A program made the position numbers and the translations under genes. From a virus: DNA of 25,010 bases. Under the pieces are notes generated by a model that worked only from the letters and a program-made list of their open reading frames with translations, made no database searches and was not told where the DNA came from. The first letter of the stretch is position 1; each line of letters opens with the position of its first letter. Location: positions 1 through 25,010 of the IMG/VR virus record IMGVR_UViG_3300035670_001176; one strand, 5' to 3'. Shown here piece after piece: positions 12,428-20,151 of this stretch.

Positions 12428-13468
12428 TTACCTGCATTCTACGGTGAGCAACCTGCGGCGTAATGCCTTCAGGTAATTCCGATAGCGACCTTTAGCCCTA
12501 AGTACAATCTTTCGGTTGAAACCACGGTTATCGCAGTATTTGAGCCAGCCCTTGTAAGTGCCTATGCAGTTGCGTAATCGCAATGCTTCGTTCACAGTCA
12601 TGCGCCTGCATCGCAGGCGACGCTGAAAGTTCTGCAACGTACCTCGGCGCAACTTGGTTCTTTGAGGCCAGAAGCGGTAGCCCAAGAAGTCGAGACCACG
12701 GGCTTCCAGCGGAAACACTTGCCAGTTGCCTTTCAGCTGCAGTCTGTAGTCAGCCAGCTGGTCCTTGATTTCGCGGCGCAGATCATGCAGCACAGCTTTT
12801 GACTCGTGCAGGATCACGAAATCATCGCAGTAGCGGAAGTAATGCTTCACGCCTTTGTCTTCTTTGATCCAGTGATCAAATGGACTGAGCACGATGTTCC
12901 CGAAATACTGGCTCAGGTAATTACCGATCGGCACGCCTGGGCCGGAGTCAATTATGATGTCGAGAAGACCTAAAAGCTTGTGGTCCTTGATCCGTGCTCG
13001 GAGAATATCCTTAAGGATGTCGTGATCAACGGATGGGTAGAACTTGCGAATATCGCATTTCAAGGCGTAAAAGCCGCTGCAGTGGGGCATGATGCGTTGG
13101 ATGCGACGTACACCGTCGTGGATGCCGCGCCCTGGAATCGAAGCGTAGGTGTCGCGAATCATGCCCTTGACCCAGATCGGGCCGCAGACCTGCACCACGG
13201 CGTGATGCACAATCCGATCTGGATAGAAAGGCAACGAGTAGATGATGCGCTCCTTGCCGCGCTCAACCAACGTAAAGATGTTGTAGCGCCCATTAACGAA
13301 GCGCTCCTCAATCAGAATCCGCTGCAGCTGATCAAGGTGACGCTCAGGGTTGGCAAGGACGCGCTGCACCGACCTGATGTGCTGTTTACCCTGGCTGGCC
13401 CCCTGCAGCGCCACCCGCAGGTTCTCCATTGCATGAACCTGCTCATAGAGATAGCCGTAGCGCTTCAT
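12428..13468 (-). CDS. reverse transcriptase of a diversity-generating retroelement
   Basis: This 346-residue reverse transcriptase copies the template-repeat RNA with errors at adenines. Family marks in order are IIYSLPFYPDRIVHHAV (75-91), YASIPGRGIHDGV (108-120), catalytic Asp139 in ALKCDIRKFYPSVDHD, the DGR-type IGNYLSQ motif (181-187; compare IGSLTSQ in the Bordetella phage enzyme), the active-site YCDD (213-216), LDFLGYRFWP and a basic C-terminus. There is no maturase or endonuclease domain, which argues against a group II intron. TR lies directly upstream in the same orientation. CTGAGGGC, with a usable GAGGG 11 bases before the ATG, is half of an inverted repeat. Confidence 0.93.
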   Translation of the reverse strand: MKRYGYLYEQVHAMENLRVALQGASQGKQHIRSVQRVLANPERHLDQLQRILIEERFVNGRYNIFTLVERGKERIIYSLPFYPDRIVHHAVVQVCGPIWVKGMIRDTYASIPGRGIHDGVRRIQRIMPHCSGFYALKCDIRKFYPSVDHDILKDILRARIKDHKLLGLLDIIIDSGPGVPIGNYLSQYFGNIVLSPFDHWIKEDKGVKHYFRYCDDFVILHESKAVLHDLRREIKDQLADYRLQLKGNWQVFPLEARGLDFLGYRFWPQRTKLRRGTLQNFQRRLRCRRMTVNEALRLRNCIGTYKGWLKYCDNRGFNRKIVLRAKGRYRNYLKALRRRLLTVECR

Positions 13469-13478
13469 TGAGTTTTAA

Positions 13479-13596
13479 GCCCTCAGCATTGCGGGGTGTT
13501 CGAGCAAGCTACTAACCCTTTGCGCAGCGCAACTATTTTACCAAGAGGTGCGGCCTGCTCCGTATGACAGTTGATAGTTGCCAAGAGTCTGAGGGC
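13479..13596 (-). repeat. 8-bp inverted repeat bracketing the TR-RT spacer and masking the RT ribosome-binding site
   Basis: GCCCTCAG (plus strand 13479-13486) and CTGAGGGC (13589-13596) are exact reverse complements separated by 102 bases. One arm abuts the 3' end of TR (in the minus sense). The other contains the presumed Shine-Dalgarno of the reverse transcriptase. Inside lies the palindrome TTGCGC-A-GCGCAA (13520-13532). No gene is seen in the interval: the short minus-strand frame at 13483-13671 only reads through TR. Pairing in RNA is inference. Confidence 0.45.
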
Positions 13597-13599
13597 ATT

Positions 13600-13723
13600 G
13601 GCAGTCCGGGCTCCGATGTTCGAATTCGCATTCGAGGAGGCATTATTCGCATTGAGCGTGAATGCCCCCACTTGCGCGCCATTGTTCGAGTTGCCTCCAA
13701 CATTGGCTACACGCCAGCCGGTG
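13600..13723 (-). repeat. DGR template repeat (TR)
   Basis: This block aligns without gaps to 13802-13925 (offset 202). From 13601 to 13723 there are 22 mismatches, all at plus-strand T (minus-strand A) of this copy; 8 T residues are unchanged, and none of the 93 A/C/G columns differs. Read in the frame of the target gene it contains about ten AAY (Asn) codons, as in known templates. Two further T substitutions extend the homology to 13598 before it ends. Confidence 0.95.
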
Positions 13724-13747
13724 AGGCGGAGTCAGGCCACTACCATC

Positions 13748-13763
13748 ATAGCGCCAATGCTAT
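13748..13763 (-). other. small hairpin between VR and TR
   Basis: ATAGC-GCCAAT-GCTAT gives a 5-bp stem with a 6-base loop about 38 bases beyond the 3' end of VR. In Bordetella phage BPP-1 a hairpin/cruciform downstream of VR aids target recognition. This one is shorter and AT-rich, so equivalence is only suggested by position. Confidence 0.25.
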
Positions 13764-13786
13764 ACTGGCAAGTGAGGTTGGCTTGG

Positions 13787-15214
13787 TTAATTTTCGGCCC
13801 AGGCAGCCCGGGCCCCGAAGCTCGAACTCGCATCCGAGGAGGCAACAACCGCAGCGAGCGCGAACGCCCCCACCTGCGCGCCATCGTTCGAGCGGCCCCC
13901 AACAAAGGCCACACGCCAGCCGGTGCTCGTCCACGTTGCATCACCAAGATAAGAGGTGCTGGATGCGCCGCTCACCACAGAGGGCAGGAACACATCAGGG
14001 AACGGATGCAGCTCTTTCTGATAGGAAGAGCTGGCGCTTAGAAGTTGGGCGTACATCCGGTAGCCCACGCTGGTGTTATCGGCAAAAACGGACTGGTCGT
14101 TGGTGAGATACACAACCCGTTCGTACAGATTGAAGCCATCTACCCACTGCCAAGTCCTTCCGTATAGGTTCTCGATTCCCCGATACGACATGAAGTCAGT
14201 ATTGGCACCGCCTGCGGTATAGGCATTGCCATTGCGATTACCACGGGCGTTGCTCAACCCGTTGGCCACCACATAGACGGCGCCCTCCTGGGCGCCATTA
14301 CCGATAACCTTCTGGCTGTTGTGGTCGCGGTACTCGCAGACCAGCAGTGTCTGGATGGCGGCGTACTCGAGGTAGCTCTGGACATGCCAGCCGGTGCCAC
14401 GCGCAGCAGCCCGCGACCGCGACGTGGCCCGCGTGATGCTCACCACGTTGTTCGCACCACTGACGCTGCCAAGGATGCCCCCGGAAGCGTTATGCGCCTG
14501 GTAGGCACCGATGTAGAAGGCGCTCTTGTAGCTGCCGTCAGCCTTGATGAAGGCCGGATGCGGCTGGAATCCTTGGGCAATCAGCGAGTCCGAGCAGCCC
14601 AGCCGCACCTCACGCGTGTGAACGCCGCTGACAAAGCCATAGCGCACCGAGAACGCTGGCACCTCCACCATCACCTGGCCATCAGTGCCAGTGAGATCAG
14701 AGGTGACGCTGCCGGCAGCAGGCTCAGCGGTCGTGCTCGTGGCAATGCACTCCCACAGCGAACCGTTATGGGTCACACGCTGGCCACGGGTGAAGGTGCC
14801 AGCAGCCCAGGCTGGGCTGCTGGCACGGAGCAGGCTGTTGGTGGTCTCCTGGGTCGTGCCGGTGTAGGCCGTGTTCAGAGACTGGGTCTCAACGATCCGC
14901 AGCCAGTCACCAGCCTTCTTGGTGCTGTCGTTAGCGTCGAGGTAATACTGAACGACGCCGGAATCGTTGATCACGCAGCGCCGTAGGCGAGATTGCACGT
15001 CGAGGTCAATCGTGCCAGATAGACCGCCAGCGCGAATCGACGTGCCCGGCAGATACAGCCCATAGTCGTCATTGCTGTGGTTCCACCCGAAAACGGGACC
15101 CGGCGCAATGGATTGCCAGCTGGGCGCTGCCGCGCTACCACTGCTCACGAGCACTTGACCAGCGCTCCCGAACGAGGAAGGCGCCGGAATCGAAGGACGG
15201 AAGTAAAAACTCAT
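13787..15214 (-). CDS. DGR target: receptor-binding tail protein with C-type-lectin/FGE-like C-terminus
   Basis: The 475-residue protein begins with a fibre-like segment (PAPSSFGSAGQVLVSSGS). It includes a carbohydrate-binding-module-like stretch (GTFTRGQRVTHNGSLWECIA). It ends in a domain typical of DGR targets: MSYRGIENLYGRTWQWVDGF from residue 342, GYRMYAQLL, then the variable segment 430-472 (TGWRVAFVGGRSNDGAQVG onward) and a short tail. Compared with TR, Asn codons have become Phe437, Arg441, Asp444, Ala454, Val456, Val457, Asp461, Ser463 and Ser465, and Ile became Phe466. It lies among tail genes and probably contacts the host surface. Variation there would change adsorption specificity. 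Confidence 0.88.
   Translation of the reverse strand: MSFYFRPSIPAPSSFGSAGQVLVSSGSAAAPSWQSIAPGPVFGWNHSNDDYGLYLPGTSIRAGGLSGTIDLDVQSRLRRCVINDSGVVQYYLDANDSTKKAGDWLRIVETQSLNTAYTGTTQETTNSLLRASSPAWAAGTFTRGQRVTHNGSLWECIATSTTAEPAAGSVTSDLTGTDGQVMVEVPAFSVRYGFVSGVHTREVRLGCSDSLIAQGFQPHPAFIKADGSYKSAFYIGAYQAHNASGGILGSVSGANNVVSITRATSRSRAAARGTGWHVQSYLEYAAIQTLLVCEYRDHNSQKVIGNGAQEGAVYVVANGLSNARGNRNGNAYTAGGANTDFMSYRGIENLYGRTWQWVDGFNLYERVVYLTNDQSVFADNTSVGYRMYAQLLSASSSYQKELHPFPDVFLPSVVSGASSTSYLGDATWTSTGWRVAFVGGRSNDGAQVGAFALAAVVASSDASSSFGARAAWAEN
13802..13925 (-). repeat. DGR variable repeat (VR)
   Basis: The 3'-terminal coding segment of the target gene, ending 13 bases before the end of its stop codon. It matches TR except at 22 template adenines. 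On the coding strand the changes are 15 A to G, 5 A to T and 2 A to C. The 3' part contains GC-rich GGGGCCCGGGCTGCC (coding sense), the likely initiation-of-mutagenic-homing region. Its TR counterpart differs there only at adenines. Confidence 0.95.
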
Positions 15215-15226
15215 CTTCAGGCCCGA

Positions 15227-15739
15227 TCAGATGTACTGCGTAACTTGAGCAGTGCCGTTGGCAGCGCTCCATATGCCGTAAATGGCATTTGCCACGATCA
15301 GCTGCTGATCAAGTAGCAAGAATGATCCGGGAGCCATGGCGATAAACTCGTTAACCGTGGTCGCTGGCGTGCTGAACGATAGGTACAGCGTCGCTGTACT
15401 GTCATTGAAGATGCTGAGACCTTTTCGGTCGGCGTTAGCGGCCAGGACGGTCACACTGGTGGCACTACTCGCCACGCTGGTCGTCGTTGGGATGCGAGCC
15501 GGTACCACAGTGGGCACAGCCGATGCGCGCAACTCCGCGTTGGTCAACGGACCGTCAACCGTGATGCTGCCACCGGCATCGCTCACTGGGATCGGATTGC
15601 CGCTGTCGTTGGCAATCTCAACGCCAGCTGCATCCAGGCTCAGCGTTGCGCCCTGGATGTCAACTGGTAGCGGCCTACTGGTCGACGCGACGACGGCGAT
15701 TTCTTCGTAGGTGCGCCCATTGATAGTGATCGCTGGCAT
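15227..15739 (-). CDS. virion/tail protein with beta-rich C-terminal domain (170 aa)
   Basis: The ATG at 15739 (ITINGRTYEEIAVV) is preferred over the upstream in-frame ATG at 15781, whose extra residues are not protein-like. Ser/Thr/Val-rich, predicted beta throughout. The end (RKGLSIFNDSTATLYLSFST, then FIAMAPGSFLLLDQQLIVAN) resembles a small beta-sandwich module found in many phage structural proteins. It lies 12 bases upstream of the DGR target gene on the same strand, so the two are probably co-transcribed. A role at the tail tip is inferred. Confidence 0.65.
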   Translation of the reverse strand: MPAITINGRTYEEIAVVASTSRPLPVDIQGATLSLDAAGVEIANDSGNPIPVSDAGGSITVDGPLTNAELRASAVPTVVPARIPTTTSVASSATSVTVLAANADRKGLSIFNDSTATLYLSFSTPATTVNEFIAMAPGSFLLLDQQLIVANAIYGIWSAANGTAQVTQYI

Positions 15740-15823
15740 CGACGCGGGTCTATGTATTGCACCGATTCTAATGAGTCTCAACGCGCCTGCATTGCGATTG
15801 CGCGCTGCTCGAGCCCCCTCAGA

Positions 15824-16357
15824 TCACCGAGGCAGGCTGTAGACGTATTGCAGATTCCCCGCGGCAAGGGCCTGCCCCAGTTCAACCCAGTCCTCGGCGC
15901 TCAGCGTGGCAGCAGCCGCCACCGACTCCAGACAGGCTTGCAGGAAGGCGCGGTTTGCGTGCCCCTGCTTTGCATCGGAGATTGCTGCCATCAGCTCGGT
16001 GCAGGCGGTGTTAAGCGCCAGGTTCTGGCATGCCTGACTGCGAATTGACTGGTATGCGTCGCTGGTGATCAACGCATCCCAGAACGCTCTGTAATTGCAG
16101 CGTTGGAGAAGCTCCGACTCTGTGGCGGCGCGTACCCGCCAGCGTTGCCTCCAGGTGCCATCTTGCTCTTGCGGGGGCAGCTCTTCAAGGGCTTCGTCGT
16201 CGTCAGGCAAGGGCGGCTCAGCAGGCGCAACCGACGCGAACCCATGTGGCCGCAGGTCAGCATCACTCGGCTGCTGTGGGAAGGAAACGCTTGGATACGC
16301 CTGGCGGATTCCCTGAAGATCCAGGGGATACTCCAGTGTGACAGTGTTAATAAACAT
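15824..16357 (-). CDS. tail-associated hypothetical protein (177 aa)
   Basis: The start at 16357 is fixed by a perfect AGGAGG nine bases upstream, rather than the longer frame from 16408. The N-terminus is beta-like (FINTVTLEYPLDLQGIRQAY). The middle is acidic and Pro-rich, with DGTWRQRWRVRAATESELLQ. The C-terminal half is all helical (LNTACTELMAAISDAKQG, then FLQACLESVAAAATLSAEDW). The organisation suggests an assembly factor for the fibre genes on both sides, but no family is recognised. Confidence 0.65.
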   Translation of the reverse strand: MFINTVTLEYPLDLQGIRQAYPSVSFPQQPSDADLRPHGFASVAPAEPPLPDDDEALEELPPQEQDGTWRQRWRVRAATESELLQRCNYRAFWDALITSDAYQSIRSQACQNLALNTACTELMAAISDAKQGHANRAFLQACLESVAAAATLSAEDWVELGQALAAGNLQYVYSLPR

Positions 16358-16366
16358 CAGAGATGT

Positions 16367-16372
16367 CCTCCT
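16367..16372 (-). promoter_or_regulatory. strong Shine-Dalgarno that decides the 16357 start
   Basis: Minus-strand AGGAGG lies nine bases before the ATG at 16357 and overlaps the end of the preceding gene (stop at 16371). It is the best ribosome-binding site noticed in the virion block, most genes of which have weak ones. Strong expression of the following protein is implied. Confidence 0.7.
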
Positions 16373-16970
16373 AAGGGGTGGGTGAGAATAGTCCTCCGCC
16401 GCCCTCAAACACGGCTCCTGAGTAGAGAATAGTGGCCACGGGTAGCAAGAATCCCCCTTGCCCCATAATCATCAGTCGAAGGTTGCCAGAGGGGACGTCA
16501 ATAGGCCCTCGAATTAACGTGCTGTTGATCCGCTTGAAATAGATCTTGTTCACTCCAGACTCAGTCCTCAGCGCAATTCGGTAATCTCCGGCTACCAACG
16601 CTGAGGTAGACGATGTCTCACCACCTGGGTACCACATCGCGCCACTCCAGTACCAGCCAGTGAACGGCCGAGGGGCCGTGCCGGAATTGATTGCGGCAGT
16701 AGTATTGCATACGCCTAGCCATGCGACCCTCGTCGGACTATTCGAATAACCCGTCTCCAGTTGCACATCCAAGAAAAACCCAGTACTTGTAATCGCCGGC
16801 AACAAGTCCCCATACGTTTGCTCGCCGTCGCTATTGCCTGCAACCGTATAAGTGGTCGACCCCGGGGTCACTGTCACTGAGGAATCATTGCTGCCCTGCC
16901 ACAGCACTGTTCCCAGTCGCTTGCGTAGTCCAGTGGAGCCCGCCATTAGTATCAAGGTGCGAGGATCCAT
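16371..16970 (-). CDS. lectin-like beta-sandwich virion protein (199 aa)
   Basis: The ATG at 16970, one base after the fibre gene's stop, is chosen over the upstream in-frame ATG at 17033 inside that gene. The sequence is beta-rich with many aromatic residues (GFFLDVQLETGYSNSPTRVA, then FTGWYWSGAMWYPGGET, then YRIALRTESGVNKIYFKR). This reads like the concanavalin/SPRY jelly-roll fold used by fibre tips. The C-terminus is Gly-rich. A role beside or at the tip of the fibre encoded just upstream is inferred. Confidence 0.65.
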   Translation of the reverse strand: MDPRTLILMAGSTGLRKRLGTVLWQGSNDSSVTVTPGSTTYTVAGNSDGEQTYGDLLPAITSTGFFLDVQLETGYSNSPTRVAWLGVCNTTAAINSGTAPRPFTGWYWSGAMWYPGGETSSTSALVAGDYRIALRTESGVNKIYFKRINSTLIRGPIDVPSGNLRLMIMGQGGFLLPVATILYSGAVFEGGGGLFSPTP

Positions 16971-16971
16971 G

Positions 16972-18711
16972 CTAGGTCGTGTAATCGGTAAGAGCACTGC
17001 CACGCCAACGGGATCCGCCGTCGTCGGTGACAAAGAAGAAAAGATGTGTTTTGCCGGTTGTCAACGTGGGCGCAAGGTCATATGGCCACTTTACAGCGGC
17101 GGGCCATGTGATCGTCCCGCTATTATGCGCCACTTCCAGCGTAAAGGCCACTGCTCGACTGGCTGCCACGTTTGAAAACGTAAACGTACTGTTCCCGCTA
17201 ATCGACTTAGTGAAGTAGTTGCCAGCGCTACAGTCAACGTCCAACGCCGCCACGGCGACGACGTTACCGGCATAGGTGCCATTGACATCTAAATCGGTGT
17301 TAGACGCCGCACTTGCCTGGCCCACCGCCACGCTGGAAGTTGTTGCAAAGCTGCCACTGGTACTGATGTTGCCACTGGTGATCGCTGTGCCCGACACCTT
17401 GCCGGCTGTGGTAATCGTTGCCAGCTTACTGTCAACGATCGCTGCACCTGCAGCAATGTCTGCATTGACAATGCTGTTTGCCAATGACAGCTTTGAATAA
17501 GCAATGCCTGCCCCTGTCGCAATGTCTGCATTGACGATGCTGCCGGTCAGCGATAGCTTTGAATAGCTAATCCCCGCATTGACTGCAACATCGGTATTGA
17601 CAATCGTGCCGTCAAGAATCATCGCAGACGTGACGGTCCCTGTGTCACCTGTCGTGATAATTGTTCCCGAAGCATTGGGCGCTGTTAGCGTCCTTGACCC
17701 CGATAGTGCGGCAGGGGCAAGCTCGACGGTATAGCCTTGGGTGCCAGATGCCGAACCTCGGACAAGAATGCCGTCAGTCGCGGCGGCCCGCCGGAAGATC
17801 TGTCCTGTTGCGTTGGTGAACTGATTCGCGCCAGTGAACGTTTGCCCAGCACTGAGTAGTGCCAGGGTTCCGCTCGCGTTGGGCAGACTGATACTATTGT
17901 CGGATGTGGGATTGATCGCCGACAAGGTTGTCTCGAAGTCATTCTCCGAGCTACCCTCAAAAGCAAGAGAGCCGGTAGATCCAATCAGCAGGGTGCCGGT
18001 CATAGTGTCGCCGGCCTTGAGCAGCGCGTTATTCACTGCGCTCTGAGCGGCGGTCGCCGTCGACTGGGCGCTGTTGGCCGTGGATAATGCCGTATTCGCG
18101 GTTGAGGTCACTCCGGCGACCGCGTTGGCAGCGTTATTCGCTGTCGTTTGAGCGCTGGCCGCTGCGCTGGAGGCGGCTACAGCCGTAGAACTGGCGGCAT
18201 TCGCCGTGGAAAGCGCGCTGTTCGCCGTCGAGCTCGCCGCATTGGCAATTGCCGATGCTCCATTGGCAACGGACTCCGCGTTGCTAGCAGTGCTGGCAGC
18301 CGACGTTGCCGTGTTGTTTGCGGTCTCTGCCAGGTCATACGCCGCCTTAACTGCATTTGGCGTCGCGGCAGTCGTCGTGCTGGTGTTATTGACCGCATTC
18401 ACCAAGCTGACAACACCAGCCCCGGAGGTCGTGCCAGCAACAACACGTGAGGCATCGATCTGAGCCGTCGATGCGACATTGATCAACCCGACCAGTTCTT
18501 CCGGTCCGTAAGCCTGCAGAGTTCCCGAACTGGCCGTTCGCCCAACCCAAACGTTGCCGCCAAACGAGCCAAGGCTGTCCAGGCTGAAATTTCCGGCCGC
18601 CTCGATCGAGACAACAGGCCAAGGCCCCGACCCTACGGGGTCCAGTAAAAATCGATTATTTGCGCGATCGTAGTAGACGGGGCGCCTTTGTGGATCGCTG
18701 ATTCCGCTCAT
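16972..18711 (-). CDS. tail fibre protein (579 aa)
   Basis: The protein begins with an anchoring region (RRPVYYDRANNRFLL). A TPNAVKAAYDLAETANN segment typical of phage fibres follows. A long Ala/Thr/Ser/Asn heptad region, about residues 130-230 (TANSALSTANAASST), would form a trimeric coiled coil. Then come KAGDTMTGTLLIGS, a repeat found in many fibres, beta-rich modules and a run of roughly 22-residue repeats. The C-terminus (FTLEVAHNSGTITWPAAVKW) resembles terminal domains of phage fibres. Composition is strongly biased to small polar residues. Host-surface contact is inferred. Confidence 0.85.
   Translation of the reverse strand: MSGISDPQRRPVYYDRANNRFLLDPVGSGPWPVVSIEAAGNFSLDSLGSFGGNVWVGRTASSGTLQAYGPEELVGLINVASTAQIDASRVVAGTTSGAGVVSLVNAVNNTSTTTAATPNAVKAAYDLAETANNTATSAASTASNAESVANGASAIANAASSTANSALSTANAASSTAVAASSAAASAQTTANNAANAVAGVTSTANTALSTANSAQSTATAAQSAVNNALLKAGDTMTGTLLIGSTGSLAFEGSSENDFETTLSAINPTSDNSISLPNASGTLALLSAGQTFTGANQFTNATGQIFRRAAATDGILVRGSASGTQGYTVELAPAALSGSRTLTAPNASGTIITTGDTGTVTSAMILDGTIVNTDVAVNAGISYSKLSLTGSIVNADIATGAGIAYSKLSLANSIVNADIAAGAAIVDSKLATITTAGKVSGTAITSGNISTSGSFATTSSVAVGQASAASNTDLDVNGTYAGNVVAVAALDVDCSAGNYFTKSISGNSTFTFSNVAASRAVAFTLEVAHNSGTITWPAAVKWPYDLAPTLTTGKTHLFFFVTDDGGSRWRGSALTDYTT
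17422..17615 (-). repeat. 22-residue tandem repeats in the tail fibre
   Basis: Three units of the form (G/N)SIVNADIATGAGIAYSKLSL follow one another with a 66-base period; for example AATGTCTGCATTGAC recurs at 17455 and 17521. A degenerate last unit ends DSKLATI. Such repeats often change number between related phages and set shaft length. Confidence 0.75.
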
Positions 18712-18742
18712 CTCTTGTCGCCCATTGAGTTGATTCTAGGCG

Positions 18743-20146
18743 TCAGCGCACGATCACAGGCGCGCCAGGGCTGCCTGGGGCGACAAGAGACAGGATCGGA
18801 TACTGTACGCCGCTGATTGTGACATCAGACTCAAACCGACCCATCGTTCCGTTGAAGATCCTGAGGTTCTGTGTTCCTCGCTGCACCCACCAGTCGTTTT
18901 GGCGGCACCACGCGACCTCTGGGGTTTCTCGATCATTCCAGAGCAGAGGCCTCGGATCAGGCCTGATGGACTCCCGTGGATCCCCGTCCGGGAACAGGAT
19001 GATGCCGACCGCATCAGCAACGGCCAGCGCAAAGCGATCCCAGCTTAACCGGCGTGACTGAAAAAATTCCAGTATTTCTTCTGGATCGTGCGCGCGCTCC
19101 TGGCGACTTGCGTACTCGAGAAAATCACGAGCATCTGCGGTTGGATAGTCATCGGGCTCCAGCCAGGGCACGCCGCACTCCCACCGCAGTGCATGAATGT
19201 GCTTGCAATCTCTGCGCCGATCTCGCCGATCCGGCAGGCTTCGCCATTGGCGGTAGAAACCAGCCCCCTGCTGCTCCCACGGAGCTCTGGCGCTTCGGCC
19301 AGCGCTCGGCATCGGGAACAGATCCCTGCGAAAGCCCTGACTCGGCCTTTCGGTGTTTGCTAAGACGCCCTGCAGGTGGTCCGGGCAGCAGCAGAAGAAC
19401 TTAAAACTGCTACAGAGGTATCGCCCAGGACGCCACTGCCTTGGTGACTGCGGGCTGTAGGGCAGCGCCTGCCAATAGATCTTGCCGCCATGCTCCGCCC
19501 GACCAAACGGGCGCGACAGGTCGAACGTCAGTGTCATTTCCTGGGGGCTCGCGGCGGTGAGCGTCAAGGCGATGCTGCCCGCATCCAATGGCGCAAGATC
19601 GCCCGGGTACTGGGGACCGGTTGCGGAGTCTTCGAACTGGTCGCCGATAAAGGTTCCGAACACGGCCACCTGTCCTGGGGTCAGAACGCCGCTGACATTC
19701 CAGACAAGTGTGTGCTCGGCCGGATTCTCTGGGTTTGTATTGAGCGTGATCGCGTTCGCCTGCAGGGGCTGAGGGGCGATGATCGAACCCCGCGTCCGGC
19801 ATGTGGTGTACCAGGCGCCCTCGGGGGAGGTCTTACTTGGAAACAGCGTTGTGATTTCTTTGGACGTGCCGTCTACCGCGCCGTTAACGAAGCGTGCCAG
19901 CGAGTGAATCTGGGTACTACCCCAACCCCAGCCGGAACCCGCATATAACTGCTGTCCCGCTCGCCACCGCTTGTAATCACTGTCACGGTTGTAGGCCTCC
20001 AGTAGCCCTGGGTACGCCGTACTCCCGTACTGACCGTGGCCGGTCCCAGTCTTCGGGTAGATCCCCGTCGCGACGCTCGGCAATGCTCGATCGATGGGAG
20101 CCAGCCGCATCCCGGCATCGGGTCGCTGGCCAAGTCTGCGAGGCAT
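18743..20146 (-). CDS. virion structural protein with Cys/His-rich central region (467 aa)
   Basis: The N-terminus is aromatic and polar (GIYPKTGTGHGQYGSTAYPG). A beta-rich middle follows (TLVWNVSGVLTPGQVAVFGT, then SIALTLTAASPQEMTLTFDL). Next is an unusual segment with clustered cysteines, SSFKFFCCCPDHLQG and later RRDCKHIHALRWECGVPW. It then reads as a helical DFLEYASRQERAHDPEEILE and a beta-like end. The Cys/His set could bind metal or form disulfides. Upstream of the fibre gene by 31 bases and in the same orientation, it may link the fibre to the tail. No named family. Confidence 0.6.
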   Translation of the reverse strand: MPRRLGQRPDAGMRLAPIDRALPSVATGIYPKTGTGHGQYGSTAYPGLLEAYNRDSDYKRWRAGQQLYAGSGWGWGSTQIHSLARFVNGAVDGTSKEITTLFPSKTSPEGAWYTTCRTRGSIIAPQPLQANAITLNTNPENPAEHTLVWNVSGVLTPGQVAVFGTFIGDQFEDSATGPQYPGDLAPLDAGSIALTLTAASPQEMTLTFDLSRPFGRAEHGGKIYWQALPYSPQSPRQWRPGRYLCSSFKFFCCCPDHLQGVLANTERPSQGFRRDLFPMPSAGRSARAPWEQQGAGFYRQWRSLPDRRDRRRDCKHIHALRWECGVPWLEPDDYPTADARDFLEYASRQERAHDPEEILEFFQSRRLSWDRFALAVADAVGIILFPDGDPRESIRPDPRPLLWNDRETPEVAWCRQNDWWVQRGTQNLRIFNGTMGRFESDVTISGVQYPILSLVAPGSPGAPVIVR

Positions 20147-20151
20147 TGCTC

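Noticed and set aside
12428-13468. Group II intron or retron reverse transcriptase
   Set aside because: No maturase or endonuclease domain and no intron boundaries; the IGNYLSQ motif and the adjacent TR/VR pair fit a DGR instead.
13483-13671. 62-codon minus-strand frame between RT and target
   Set aside because: Its first half is simply the DGR template repeat read in the target's frame and the rest is spacer; TR is an RNA template, not a gene.
17422-17615. CRISPR-like array
   Set aside because: The 66-base periodicity is in frame, the repeats are diverged and have no unique spacers; they encode tail-fibre repeats.
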